From: Winogradskyella eckloniae
Lineage (GTDB): Bacteria; Bacteroidota; Bacteroidia; Flavobacteriales; Flavobacteriaceae
Assembly (NCBI RefSeq): GCF_013249045.1
Contig: NZ_JABRWP010000001.1
Span: 310,001-374,000 of the forward strand
Direction of reading: 5' to 3'
Length of the DNA: 64,000 nt
Positions 38,412-46,834 of this stretch are shown piece by piece. Position 1 is the stretch's first letter, and each line of letters begins with the position of its first letter. The notes under the pieces are model-generated. The model did not search any database and was not told the DNA's origin. It saw only the letters and a list, made by a program, of their open reading frames with translations. The translations under genes and the position numbers were made by a program.

Positions 38412-39020
38412 ATGGCTTTCGAATTACCGAAATTAAAATATGCATACGACGCTTTAGAACCAAATATTGATGCACGTACTATGGAGATTCATTACTCTAA
38501 GCATCACCAAGGGTATACTAATAAATTAAATGCCGCAATAGAAGGAACAGATCTTGATGGAAAATCAATTGAAGATATTTTATCAAATTTAGATATGAGC
38601 AATTCTGGCGTTAGAAATAATGGAGGAGGTTTTTATAATCACTCATTATTTTGGGAGGTTATGAATCCAGAAGGTAAAGGACGTTTATCAGGTGATCTAA
38701 AAGATGCTATAGAAGCAGAATTTGGTTCTTTTGACGCCTTTAAAGATGCTTTTTCTAAGGCAGCAGCAACACAATTTGGTTCTGGTTGGGCATGGTTATG
38801 TGTTCATAAAGGTGGTAAGGTAGAAGTTTGCTCTACACCAAACCAAGATAATCCTTTAATGCCAGGTGTTTCTTGTGAAGGTACACCAATTTTAGGTTTA
38901 GACGTTTGGGAACACGCTTATTACTTAAACTACCAAAACAGAAGGCCAGATTATATTGAAGCATTTTTTAATGTTATTAACTGGAATGAAGTAGAAAGAA
39001 GATACGCTGAGGCGAAATAA
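38412..39020 (+). CDS. sodA: Superoxide dismutase (Fe/Mn)
   Basis: Dismutates superoxide in the cytoplasm. The 202 residues contain the four metal ligands: His in [12 protein letters not shown] (about 27), His in FYNHSLFWE (about 78), then Asp and His in [10 protein letters not shown] (about 163 and 167). The sequence cannot decide Fe against Mn. Divergent from the AddA-like gene and followed by a strong terminator at 39054-39088. Confidence 0.96.
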   Translation: MAFELPKLKYAYDALEPNIDARTMEIHYSKHHQGYTNKLNAAIEGTDLDGKSIEDILSNLDMSNSGVRNNGGGFYNHSLFWEVMNPEGKGRLSGDLKDAIEAEFGSFDAFKDAFSKAAATQFGSGWAWLCVHKGGKVEVCSTPNQDNPLMPGVSCEGTPILGLDVWEHAYYLNYQNRRPDYIEAFFNVINWNEVERRYAEAK

Positions 39021-39053
39021 TATAGTTTTCTACAGGTATTTAATTTTGTAGAT

Positions 39054-39088
39054 AAAAAAACCGAGTCAAAATATGGCTCGGTTTTTTT
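39054..39088 (+). terminator. Rho-independent terminator of sodA
   Basis: AAAAAAACCGAG (39054-39065) pairs with CTCGGTTTTTTT (39077-39088), followed by more T. Confidence 0.9.
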
Positions 39089-39123
39089 GTTTTTAATATT
39101 TGAAGTCTCTGACTATTAAACAT

Positions 39124-39195
39124 GAAAAAGGATGAACAGTTGTTCATCCTTTTTGCCCCAAATCTACCATAAACTTAACCTACTTATGTTATGGT
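39124..39195 (-). ncRNA. Putative small RNA, copy 1 (distal)
   Basis: Minus-strand unit of about 70 nt in the gene-free interval after sodA. A 5' stem pairs ACCATAA with TTATGGT. A 16-nt open linker with GATTTGGGGCAAAAA follows, and then the terminator hairpin GGATGAACA/TGTTCATCC (39130-39149) with an A/T flank. A TTG-N17-TATATTTG promoter lies directly upstream. The 43-bp block at 39155-39197 recurs almost unchanged in copy 2. Confidence 0.65.
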
Positions 39196-39199
39196 GGGT

Positions 39200-39227
39200 C
39201 AAATATAAGAGGACAATAGCTATACAA
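39200..39227 (-). promoter_or_regulatory. Promoter of putative sRNA copy 1
   Basis: Minus-strand TTG (39227-39225), 17 bp, TATATTTG (39207-39200). This is an exact Bacteroidota -33/-7 pair, and no protein gene uses it. Confidence 0.65.
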
Positions 39228-39342
39228 TCAATTTTTTGGACAAACGACCTATAAATTAGTCTAAGCGTGGAAAGCATTCGGATTGGCTGCTGATAAGTGA
39301 AAAATAAAGGAGATGTAAAATATAGAGTTTAAAATTGGTCCA

Positions 39343-39415
39343 TAAAAAAAGGTGAACATTGTTCACCTTTTTTTGCCCCAAATCTACCATGAACTTAACC
39401 TACTTATGTTATGGT
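39343..39415 (-). ncRNA. Putative small RNA, copy 2 (proximal to purF)
   Basis: Same organisation as copy 1: ACCAT..ATGGT stem (one A-C mismatch), identical 16-nt linker with GGGGC, and a terminator hairpin GGTGAACA/TGTTCACC (39351-39367) flanked by A7/T7. The hairpin sequences differ between the copies while pairing is kept. The block 39375-39417 differs from copy 1 by one base. Confidence 0.65.
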
Positions 39416-39419
39416 GGTA

Positions 39420-39453
39420 CCAATGTATATTTTATTTGTTGAAACGAACGCAA
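39420..39453 (-). promoter_or_regulatory. Promoter of putative sRNA copy 2
   Basis: Minus-strand TTG (39453-39451), 23 bp, TACATTGG (39427-39420), one mismatch from TAnnTTTG. The -7 box is at the same distance from the conserved block as in copy 1. Confidence 0.45.
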
Positions 39454-39461
39454 ATATTGGA

Positions 39462-39517
39462 TGAAATGCATTTTTTTTGGATAAAACAACTATTTTATCG
39501 GATAAAATGCCATTTCA
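39462..39517. terminator. Two-tier hairpin after the purF-like gene
   Basis: Outer stem TGAAATGCATTTT (39462-39474) with AAAATGCCATTTCA (39504-39517), one bulge; inner stem GATAAAA (39480-39486) with TTTTATC (39493-39499). It lies just past the purF stop on the minus strand. No clear T-run, so this is only a probable transcript end. Confidence 0.45.
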
Positions 39518-39525
39518 GTTTGGGT

Positions 39526-41424
39526 TTAGTACGCGCGTTCTTTGTTTCCTTCGTAAAAATTAATAAATGCTCTGTTAACAACTCTGTTGCCTCCTGGTGT
39601 AGGATAAGTACCTGTAAAATACCAATCTCCTAAGTTTTTTGGGCACGCCTTATGTAAGTTATCAACAGATTGGAAAATTATTTTTACTTCAGCTTTTATG
39701 GTGTGATCACTTAGTAATTCTGAAATCTTATCCGAAATTTGTTCGTCCGTAAAGTTGTCATAGATTTCTTTTACATAGTTAACAACATTAACATCTTTTA
39801 GGTTGACTTGAGAAATACATTTTTTATATACATCCTCTACGATATGATATAGATCGTTGTCCTTTAATAATTCTAATGCCGCTCTAAAGGCAATCAAGGA
39901 CTCTAGATTGGCCATATCAATCCCATAGCAGTCTGGATATCTAATTTGTGGCGCAGAGGACACAACAATAATCTTCTTAGGATTTAATCGGTCCATCATT
40001 TTAATGATACTCTTTTTTAATGTGGTTCCTCTTACAATACTATCATCGATTATAACTAAATTATCTGATGGTTGTATAACACCATAGGTAACGTCATAAA
40101 CATGTGCCACTAAATCATCTCTACTGCTATCTTCTGTGATAAATGTTCTTAATTTAACATCTTTAATGGCGATTTTTTCAATTCTAGGAAATTCAGATAA
40201 AATCTCAGTAACCTTTTCTGCAGACAATTTTCCGCCTCCACTTAATATGGACTTCGTTTTCTTTTCGTTAAGATGATCTTCTACACTTTCTATCATACCA
40301 AAAAAAGAAGTTTCCGCTGTATTTGGTATGTATGAAAATACGGTATTCTTGGTATCATTATCAATAGCATCTAACACTTTTGGCATTAATAAGCGACCAA
40401 GCTTTTTACGCTCTTGGTAGATTTCTGCATCACTACCTCTAGAAAAATAGATGCGTTCAAAGGAACAAGCCTTACGTTCGTATGGCTCTAGTATTTTTTT
40501 AATTTTAGTGGTTCCAGATTTTTTGGTAATAATTGCATGGCCTGGTTCTAGTTCTTTTACAGACTCAAATGGAACATTAAAGACAGTTTGTATAACAGGA
40601 CGTTCTGAAGCTACAACCACAATTTCATCATCTTTATAATAGTAAGCTGGTCTTATACCAGATGGATCTCTTAATACAAAAGAATCACCATGACCTAATA
40701 AACCTGCCATAGCATAACCTCCATCCCAATTTTTTGCTGCACGTTTTAGTATTTTACTAACCTTTAAGCGTTCTGCTATTAAAGGAGAACATTCGTTTTT
40801 ATTATATCCTTCCTTTTTTAGGTCTCTGTATATTTTAGAAACTGCATCATCTAAAAAGTGCCCAATTTTTTCCATTACAGTAATGGTGTCTGCCTTTTCT
40901 TTTGGGTGTTGTCCTAGATCTATTAAATTATCAAAGAGCTCATTAACATTTGTCATGTTAAAATTACCAGCGACGATTAGGTTTCTGTGCATCCAATTGT
41001 TTTGCCTTAAAAAAGGGTGTACACTTTCTACACTATTTTTACCAAATGTCCCATATCGTACATGGCCTAACAGCACTTCTCCTATGTACGGAATATGTCG
41101 TTTTTGTAATTCTACATTATCTTGGTAGGCATCGTTTTTTGTTAATTCATTATTTATACGATCATTTATTTGAGCAAAAATATCTTGAATAGGTTGTTGA
41201 GCAATAGATCGTACACGACTGATATAGCGTTCTCCAGGTTTGGTATCTAATTTTATACTAGCAAAACCAGCACCATCTTGTCCACGGTTGTGCTGTTTTT
41301 CCATCATTAAATACATCTTGTTAACGCCATAAAAAGCACTTCCATACTTTTCTTTATAATATTCTAAGGGTTTTAAAAGTCTAATGAGTGCAATTCCGCA
41401 TTCATGTTTTAAAGCATCGCTCAT
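39526..41424 (-). CDS. purF: Amidophosphoribosyltransferase-like class II glutamine amidotransferase
   Basis: Would transfer glutamine ammonia to PRPP in the first step of purine synthesis. The catalytic cysteine is Cys9 in KHECGIALI, after a very short propeptide; glutaminase motif HNRGQDGAGFAS follows near 47, and the PRPP motif is VIIDDSIVRGTT near 461. The 632 residues exceed the usual ~475-505; the extra length is in the inserts near 60-110 and the C-terminal ~100 residues. Flavobacterial genomes often carry this long form besides a standard PurF, so function may be specialised. Neighbouring purN supports a purine link. Confidence 0.85.
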   Translation of the reverse strand: MSDALKHECGIALIRLLKPLEYYKEKYGSAFYGVNKMYLMMEKQHNRGQDGAGFASIKLDTKPGERYISRVRSIAQQPIQDIFAQINDRINNELTKNDAYQDNVELQKRHIPYIGEVLLGHVRYGTFGKNSVESVHPFLRQNNWMHRNLIVAGNFNMTNVNELFDNLIDLGQHPKEKADTITVMEKIGHFLDDAVSKIYRDLKKEGYNKNECSPLIAERLKVSKILKRAAKNWDGGYAMAGLLGHGDSFVLRDPSGIRPAYYYKDDEIVVVASERPVIQTVFNVPFESVKELEPGHAIITKKSGTTKIKKILEPYERKACSFERIYFSRGSDAEIYQERKKLGRLLMPKVLDAIDNDTKNTVFSYIPNTAETSFFGMIESVEDHLNEKKTKSILSGGGKLSAEKVTEILSEFPRIEKIAIKDVKLRTFITEDSSRDDLVAHVYDVTYGVIQPSDNLVIIDDSIVRGTTLKKSIIKMMDRLNPKKIIVVSSAPQIRYPDCYGIDMANLESLIAFRAALELLKDNDLYHIVEDVYKKCISQVNLKDVNVVNYVKEIYDNFTDEQISDKISELLSDHTIKAEVKIIFQSVDNLHKACPKNLGDWYFTGTYPTPGGNRVVNRAFINFYEGNKERAY

Positions 41425-41472
41425 GTTGTGTTATCTCCTATTGTTAGTGTTCGTTCAAAGTAATTTTGGAAT

Positions 41473-41506
41473 AAAAAAACGCGCTCAATTTTGAGCGCGT
41501 TTTTTT
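41473..41506 (-). terminator. Terminator after the PfkB kinase gene
   Basis: ACGCGCTCAA and TTGAGCGCGT (41480-41500, overlapping loop) form a 10-bp stem with T-runs on both sides; on the minus strand it follows the kinase stop at once and separates it from purF. Confidence 0.9.
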
Positions 41507-42431
41507 AACTTAATTCTATATCAAATTGTGTTAGACTCTTAAATTGGTCTAATCGTTTGTAAATTTCTTTATCGGTTAAATTCTGCATACGCTCTGTTCC
41601 AAATTTTTCAACACAAAACGATGCTAAAGTAGAACCGTATATAACAGCGTTTTTCATGTTTTCAAAAGAAAAGTCGCCAGTTTTAGCTAGATATCCAGCA
41701 AAGCCTCCTGCAAATGTATCACCTGCTCCTGTTGGGTCAAAAACTTCTTCTAATGGAAGTGCAGGTGCGTAGAATACATTATCATCATGAAATAATAATG
41801 CGCCATGTTCACCTTTTTTGATGACTACATATTTTGGTCCCATAGCATGGATCTTTCTGGCTGCAACTACTAAAGAGTATTCTCCTGTTAGTTGCCTTGC
41901 TTCTTCATCATTTATTGTTATTACATCTACATTCTTAATTACAGAAAGTAAATCATCAAGGGCAATATCCATCCAAAAATTCATGGTGTCTAAAATGGCT
42001 AATTTTGGTTTTTTAGTCATTTGATCAAGAACACCTTGTTGTACAAGTGGATGCAGGTTGCCTAGCATTACCACTTCTGAGTCTTTATAGTTTTCTGGTA
42101 CAATTGGATTAAAATGTTCTAGCACATTAAGCTCTGTAACCAAAGTGTCACGAGAATTCATGTCATTGTGGTATTTACCACTCCAGAAAAATGTTTTTCC
42201 GTCTTTTACAATTTCTATTCCTTCTATATCAATATTTCTATTTTGTAAAAGGTCTAAATACGCTTGCGGAAAGTCACCACCAACGACAGAAACTGCAGCA
42301 GCATCGACATTAAAGTTTGAAGCTGATAAACCAATATATGTTGCTGCTCCTCCAAGGATTTTATCGGTTTTTCCAAAAGGGGTTTCAATAGCATCAAATG
42401 CCACAGTACCTACAATCACTAATTTACTCAT
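41505..42431 (-). CDS. PfkB family carbohydrate/nucleoside kinase
   Basis: A 308-residue ribokinase-superfamily enzyme phosphorylating a sugar or nucleoside with ATP. N-terminal LVIVGTVAFDAIETPFG, sugar-binding GGAATYIGLSA near 29, and the C-terminal catalytic motif DPTGAGDTFAGGFAGYL near 234 with the base Asp. Its position beside purF and purN makes an adenosine/nucleoside kinase role plausible but not proven. A TAAATTTG -7 match lies upstream. Confidence 0.88.
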   Translation of the reverse strand: MSKLVIVGTVAFDAIETPFGKTDKILGGAATYIGLSASNFNVDAAAVSVVGGDFPQAYLDLLQNRNIDIEGIEIVKDGKTFFWSGKYHNDMNSRDTLVTELNVLEHFNPIVPENYKDSEVVMLGNLHPLVQQGVLDQMTKKPKLAILDTMNFWMDIALDDLLSVIKNVDVITINDEEARQLTGEYSLVVAARKIHAMGPKYVVIKKGEHGALLFHDDNVFYAPALPLEEVFDPTGAGDTFAGGFAGYLAKTGDFSFENMKNAVIYGSTLASFCVEKFGTERMQNLTDKEIYKRLDQFKSLTQFDIELS

Positions 42432-42453
42432 TACCTAAGTTTGAATTAAGTTG

Positions 42454-42461
42454 CAAATTTA
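42454..42461 (-). promoter_or_regulatory. Putative -7 box of the PfkB kinase gene
   Basis: TAAATTTG on the minus strand, 23 bp before the kinase start. No -33 element recognised. Confidence 0.4.
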
Positions 42462-42511
42462 CGTAAAATATATTCCTTGTGAAATACTTAATTTCATAAA
42501 GCTAAAGTGTA

Positions 42512-43153
42512 CTATTTCCTTCCAAAATCAGCAGGAATTTCTCCCCATGCTTTGGTTTCCCATTTTACTATAGTTGTAGTATACTCATTGGCTTTTAACC
42601 ATTGTTCTGCACGCTCTACCAAATCAAAAACAGGTTGGTTTTTAGTGTTTCGCTCTATTTTTGAATTACATGTTTTTTTGCGTACCCAACTCATTGCTGT
42701 TCTCGAGTCCGTATATATAATTCGATCACTTTTATGTTGTTTTAAAAATGCTAATCCGTGAACTAAAGCTAAAAATTCCCCAATATTATTGGTGCCTTCT
42801 TTAAAAGGTCCTTGAATAAATAACTGTTTTTTTGTTTTAGTATCTACACCTCTATATTCCATAATGCCAGGATTTCCACTTGAGGCGGCATCTACTGAAA
42901 TGGAATTGTAATTGGGTTGACCTATTTTTTTTAAATCTGCTTCAGAAAGGTCACTTTTAAAAGATTTTGATTTTCCTATATAATCATAGTAATTCCCTTT
43001 TAAAGCAGTTTTTGCAGCTTCTAATGTAGAAAATGATTTGTATTGCGCGCCTGGAAAGTCCTTTATTTGTGCTTTACAATCTTTCCACTTTTCAAAGACG
43101 CCGGTTTTATGACCTTTCCAAACGGTGTAATATTTTTTCTTTTTAGTATTCAT
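42512..43153 (-). CDS. Ribonuclease H with viroplasmin domain
   Basis: A 213-residue protein. Residues 1-55 form the caulimovirus-viroplasmin/RNase H1 N-terminal domain (KYYTVWKGHKTGVFEKWKDC, FPGAQYKSF), which binds RNA-DNA hybrids. From about 80 on is the RNase H fold with SVDAASSGNPG (Asp), NNIGEFLALVHGL (Glu) and YTDSRTAMSWV (Asp). It degrades RNA in hybrids. It lies 28 bp downstream of purN on the same strand. Confidence 0.93.
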   Translation of the reverse strand: MNTKKKKYYTVWKGHKTGVFEKWKDCKAQIKDFPGAQYKSFSTLEAAKTALKGNYYDYIGKSKSFKSDLSEADLKKIGQPNYNSISVDAASSGNPGIMEYRGVDTKTKKQLFIQGPFKEGTNNIGEFLALVHGLAFLKQHKSDRIIYTDSRTAMSWVRKKTCNSKIERNTKNQPVFDLVERAEQWLKANEYTTTIVKWETKAWGEIPADFGRK

Positions 43154-43180
43154 TTTCGCGTTTCTACCGGTTGTAGAATC

Positions 43181-43744
43181 TTAGTTTAATAATGTATTGA
43201 CCACTATTGGAAAATGTTCCATTTCTAGCAAATGAATCTTTTCTGCGACATCTTCGGCAGAATCAGTAGGCAAAACCTTACATTTTTCTTGAAAAATTAT
43301 AGCGCCTTCGTCATAATTTTCATTCACGTAATGTATGGTAATACCTGTTTCTTCTTCTTTATTTTTTACTACAGCTTCATGGACATATTTACCATACATG
43401 CCTTTTCCACCATATTTAGGTAAGAGCGCTGGGTGGATATTTATGACTTTATTTTTATATTCTTCTATTATAAATTCTGGGAATTTCCATAAAAAACCTG
43501 CAAGTATAATGAGATCTGGTTGCGTAGATTTTAGAATATTTAAGACGTCGTTAGTCTTTGAAAAAGCCATTCTGTTAAATGATAATGCACTGACATTTAG
43601 TTTTTTACAGCGATCTAATACTTTGGCATGAGGATTGTTAGTTAGTACTTGAGTAACAGACGCCTTATCGCTGTTGTGAAAAAACTTAATTAAATTTTCA
43701 GCATTAGAGCCACTTCCGGACGCAAAAATTACAATACGTTTCAT
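43181..43744 (-). CDS. purN: Phosphoribosylglycinamide formyltransferase
   Basis: Transfers formyl from 10-formyl-THF to GAR, the third purine step. The 187 residues contain IVIFASGSGSNAENLIKFF at the start, the catalytic Asn/His/Asp set in INIHPALLPKYGG and the ITIHYVNENYDEGAII segment. It is divergent from acpP and begins a minus-strand group that ends with the purF-like gene. Confidence 0.96.
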   Translation of the reverse strand: MKRIVIFASGSGSNAENLIKFFHNSDKASVTQVLTNNPHAKVLDRCKKLNVSALSFNRMAFSKTNDVLNILKSTQPDLIILAGFLWKFPEFIIEEYKNKVINIHPALLPKYGGKGMYGKYVHEAVVKNKEEETGITIHYVNENYDEGAIIFQEKCKVLPTDSAEDVAEKIHLLEMEHFPIVVNTLLN

Positions 43745-43889
43745 TTACAGGTATATTTCTTCTATTATTCAAACAAAAAAAAGAATAATAATTAACAATT
43801 AGTAGCAAAAACCAAATACTTTATCTTTATTTTTACTAAAATTAAAAACACATTTTAACGGTAAAGATGAAAATTCAAATAAAGTTTTT

Positions 43890-43897
43890 TATTTTTG
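43890..43897 (+). promoter_or_regulatory. Putative -7 box of acpP-fabF-rnc
   Basis: TATTTTTG matches TAnnTTTG 31 bp before the acpP start. No -33 TTG at standard spacing. Confidence 0.5.
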
Positions 43898-43928
43898 CCA
43901 TCTAATTAAAACTTAAATTTAAAAAATT

Positions 43929-44162
43929 ATGTCAGACATTGCATCAAGAGTAAAAGCGATTATCGTAGATAAATTAGGTGTTGATGAAAACGAGGTTGTA
44001 ACTGAAGCTAGCTTCACAAACGATTTAGGAGCGGATTCATTAGACACTGTTGAATTAATAATGGAATTTGAAAAAGAATTTGATATTCAAATCCCAGATG
44101 ATCAAGCTGAGAATATTGCAACAGTTGGTCAAGCTGTTTCTTACATAGAAGAAGCAAAATAA
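43929..44162 (+). CDS. acpP: Acyl carrier protein
   Basis: A 77-residue acidic four-helix carrier of fatty-acid intermediates. Ser37 in [12 protein letters not shown] receives the phosphopantetheine arm. Length normal. fabF follows after 13 bp and rnc after that, the standard bacterial order. Confidence 0.98.
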   Translation: MSDIASRVKAIIVDKLGVDENEVVTEASFTNDLGADSLDTVELIMEFEKEFDIQIPDDQAENIATVGQAVSYIEEAK

Positions 44163-44175
44163 TAACTTTATTTTT

Positions 44176-45426
44176 ATGGAATTAAAGCGAGTCGTTGTTA
44201 CGGGTTTAGGTGCACTTACACCAATAGGAAATACCAAAGATGAATATTGGAATGCTCTTATTAGCGGTAAAAGTGGTGCCGCACCTGTCACGCATTTTGA
44301 TGCTGAGAAGTTCAAAACAAAATTCGCTTGTGAAATAAAAAACTTCGAAGTTACTGACTTTATTGATAGAAAGTTAGCACGACAAATGGATAAGTTTTCG
44401 CAATATGCAATGGTGGCTTCTGATGAAGCAATCGCAGATTCAAAACTAGATCTAGAAGCAATAAACAAATTAAGAGTCGGAGTAATTTGGGGAGCTGGTA
44501 TTGGTGGTTTAGAAACATTTCAAGAAGAAGTGTTAAATTTTGCCGCTGGTGACGGATCGCCTCGATTTAATCCGCGTTTTATACCAAAAATGATTGCTGA
44601 TATAGCACCTGGAAACATATCTATAAAGTATGGTTTCATGGGTCCTAATTATACTACAGTATCTGCATGTGCGTCTTCTGCAAATTCAATGATCGATGCT
44701 CTAAACACTATTCGTTTAGGGACTTGTGATGTGATTATTACAGGTGGTAGCGAAGCAGCAGTTACGATTGCAGGTATGGGAGGATTTAATGCTATGCATG
44801 CTATGAGTACTCGAAACGAAGATCCAAAAACAGCCTCAAGACCTTTTGATGCGAACCGTGACGGTTTTGTATTAGGAGAAGGGGCAGGAGCAATTGTTTT
44901 AGAAGAGTATGAACATGCAAAGGCAAGAGGAGCAAAAATCTACGCTGAGGTTGTAGGTGGAGGCTTGTCTTCTGATGCTTATCATATGACAGCGCCACAT
45001 CCTGAAGGAATTGGTGTTGTTGCGGTAATGAAAAATTGTTTAGAAAATGCAGGCTTAAATCCTGAAGACGTAGATCATATCAATACGCACGGCACATCGA
45101 CACCATTAGGTGATGTAGCCGAGTTAAAAGCTATATCTGAAGTATTTGGCAGTCATGCTAAAAATATAAATATTAACTCTACAAAATCTATGACAGGTCA
45201 CTTGTTGGGTGCTGCTGGAGCGGTTGAAGCCATTGCTTCAATTTTAGCCATGCAGCATGGTATTGTACCTCCAACAATAAACCATGAAACGGTTGACGAA
45301 AACATAGATCCAGAATTAAATTTAACACTCAATAAACCTCAGAAACGAGATATTAAAATAGCAATGAGTAATACATTTGGATTTGGCGGTCACAACGCTT
45401 GTGTAGTATTCAAAAAATTAGACTAA
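44176..45426 (+). CDS. fabF: 3-oxoacyl-[acyl-carrier-protein] synthase II
   Basis: Condensing enzyme extending acyl-ACP by malonyl-ACP. The 416 residues have the Cys-His-His triad in TVSACASSAN (Cys near 165), NTHGTSTPLGD (near 304) and TKSMTGHLLGAAG (near 341), plus the C-terminal NTFGFGGHNACVVF. Second gene of the acpP operon; rnc starts 7 bp after its stop. Confidence 0.98.
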   Translation: MELKRVVVTGLGALTPIGNTKDEYWNALISGKSGAAPVTHFDAEKFKTKFACEIKNFEVTDFIDRKLARQMDKFSQYAMVASDEAIADSKLDLEAINKLRVGVIWGAGIGGLETFQEEVLNFAAGDGSPRFNPRFIPKMIADIAPGNISIKYGFMGPNYTTVSACASSANSMIDALNTIRLGTCDVIITGGSEAAVTIAGMGGFNAMHAMSTRNEDPKTASRPFDANRDGFVLGEGAGAIVLEEYEHAKARGAKIYAEVVGGGLSSDAYHMTAPHPEGIGVVAVMKNCLENAGLNPEDVDHINTHGTSTPLGDVAELKAISEVFGSHAKNININSTKSMTGHLLGAAGAVEAIASILAMQHGIVPPTINHETVDENIDPELNLTLNKPQKRDIKIAMSNTFGFGGHNACVVFKKLD

Positions 45427-45433
45427 GTCCCGA

Positions 45434-46174
45434 ATGAGCTTCATTCGTAACATACTAAATTCCCGTACTCCAGAAGACGGGAATTTTTTTTTACAACTCA
45501 AAGAAATTCTTGGGTTTAAACCTAAAACCAAATCATTTTACATTAAAGCATTTACGCATCGTTCTATGAACATAAAGGACGAGTTAGGAAATGCTGTTAA
45601 TTATGAAAGGTTAGAGTTTGTTGGTGATGCTATGTTGAGTGCGGTCATTGCTGCATATTTGTTTGAGAAAGTACCTCATGGCGACGAAGGCTATCTCACA
45701 AAAATGCGATCTAAAGTAGTAAGTAGAGAACATTTAAATAAGTTAGGAGAAGAGTTAAATCTTATAAGTTTAGTACAAAGTAGAATTCCTGTTTCTAATT
45801 TTGGGAATAATATTCACGGCAATTTATTTGAAGCCTTAGTTGGTGCTATTTATTTAGATAAAGGATATAACGTTTGTGAGAAGTTTATTTATAGAAGCGT
45901 TATCAATCCGCATGTAGATATAGAAACACTAGAAGGCAAGGTTATAAGCTATAAAAGTTTACTCATAGAATGGTGTCAAAAAGAAAAAAATACTTTCGAA
46001 TTTCAAGTCTATGAAGATACTGGCAATGATGAGCTAAAGCATTTTTCTGTAAAACTTTCCATTAATAATAAAATAGTTTCTAAGGCAAGAGCAACGTCCA
46101 AGAAAAAAGCAGAAGAGAAAGCTTCAAAACGTGCTTTTTTTGCATTTCAAAACCAAATAACAGGACTTCATTAA
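45434..46174 (+). CDS. rnc: Ribonuclease III
   Basis: Cleaves double-stranded RNA in rRNA and mRNA maturation. Signature ERLEFVGDAMLSAVIA near 60 with catalytic Glu/Asp, then NLFEALVGAIYLDKGY near 135, and a C-terminal double-stranded-RNA-binding domain (SYKSLLIEWCQKEK, KKKAEEKASKRAFF). 246 residues, normal. Last gene of the acpP-fabF-rnc operon. A weak 6-bp hairpin (46194-46213, CTACGA/TCGTAG) follows. Confidence 0.97.
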   Translation: MSFIRNILNSRTPEDGNFFLQLKEILGFKPKTKSFYIKAFTHRSMNIKDELGNAVNYERLEFVGDAMLSAVIAAYLFEKVPHGDEGYLTKMRSKVVSREHLNKLGEELNLISLVQSRIPVSNFGNNIHGNLFEALVGAIYLDKGYNVCEKFIYRSVINPHVDIETLEGKVISYKSLLIEWCQKEKNTFEFQVYEDTGNDELKHFSVKLSINNKIVSKARATSKKKAEEKASKRAFFAFQNQITGLH

Positions 46175-46350
46175 ATAAAATGCAGTATTAAAACTACGAT
46201 AACGTTTTCGTAGATTTAATCAAATAAGATTAACCCTTTCTTAATAAAACTAAGCGTTTATTGTACTATATTTACATTATTATGCCGATTAAATATTTGA
46301 GATTTTAATTCCATAATTAGAAATTTAATTAGTATCAAAGTTATAAGCGT

Positions 46351-46830
46351 ATGGCTTTGCACAAACTTCAGGTAGATGATTTTTATGATGATGCCTATAA
46401 ATTAATAGCAATTCATTGTAGGTTGGAAGATTATCGTTTAGCTTATTTGCTCAATACACATTTAGGGCTTAAGTTAGCACGTCAAGAAAGAGATATAGAC
46501 TTTAAGTATTTAGAGTCGTCTTATAGTATTTTTGAATGGGATAATAAAACGGAGTATATACAATGGAATTTAATTTCTAATGTATGTAAAAAGGAAGAAG
46601 ATAGTTTATCAAGTACCGGAACATTATTTGATAATCCAGAAAGAGTATTGAAAACCTTTAATCTCATTACTGAGTTTAAAAAAGTAGATTTTTTTCTAAA
46701 AATCTCAAATGAAATAAAAAATGTAGAGGAAAAGATTATTTTAAAAAAAATGCAATCTATTCCTCAAATAATAACTAGTTATACGGTAGATCCGTTAAAA
46801 ATAAAGTCTAAAGACAATTTAATTTTTTGA
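46351..46830 (+). CDS. IPExxxVDY family protein
   Basis: A 159-residue Bacteroidota protein usually found immediately upstream of pyk. The family's C-terminal signature appears here as IPQIITSYTVDPLK, in which E is Q and the aromatic Y is P, a slightly divergent form. N-terminal HKLQVDDFYDDAYKLIAIH and LEDYRLAYLLNT are helical. Function unknown; conserved linkage suggests a glycolysis-related or expression role. pyk begins 4 bp after its stop. The 176-bp region upstream holds no other gene that I can see. Confidence 0.85.
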   Translation: MALHKLQVDDFYDDAYKLIAIHCRLEDYRLAYLLNTHLGLKLARQERDIDFKYLESSYSIFEWDNKTEYIQWNLISNVCKKEEDSLSSTGTLFDNPERVLKTFNLITEFKKVDFFLKISNEIKNVEEKIILKKMQSIPQIITSYTVDPLKIKSKDNLIF

Positions 46831-46834
46831 ATCG

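Noticed and set aside
46194-46213. Terminator after rnc
   Set aside because: The stem is only 6 bp and no T-run follows; kept as a note in the rnc entry rather than a terminator call.
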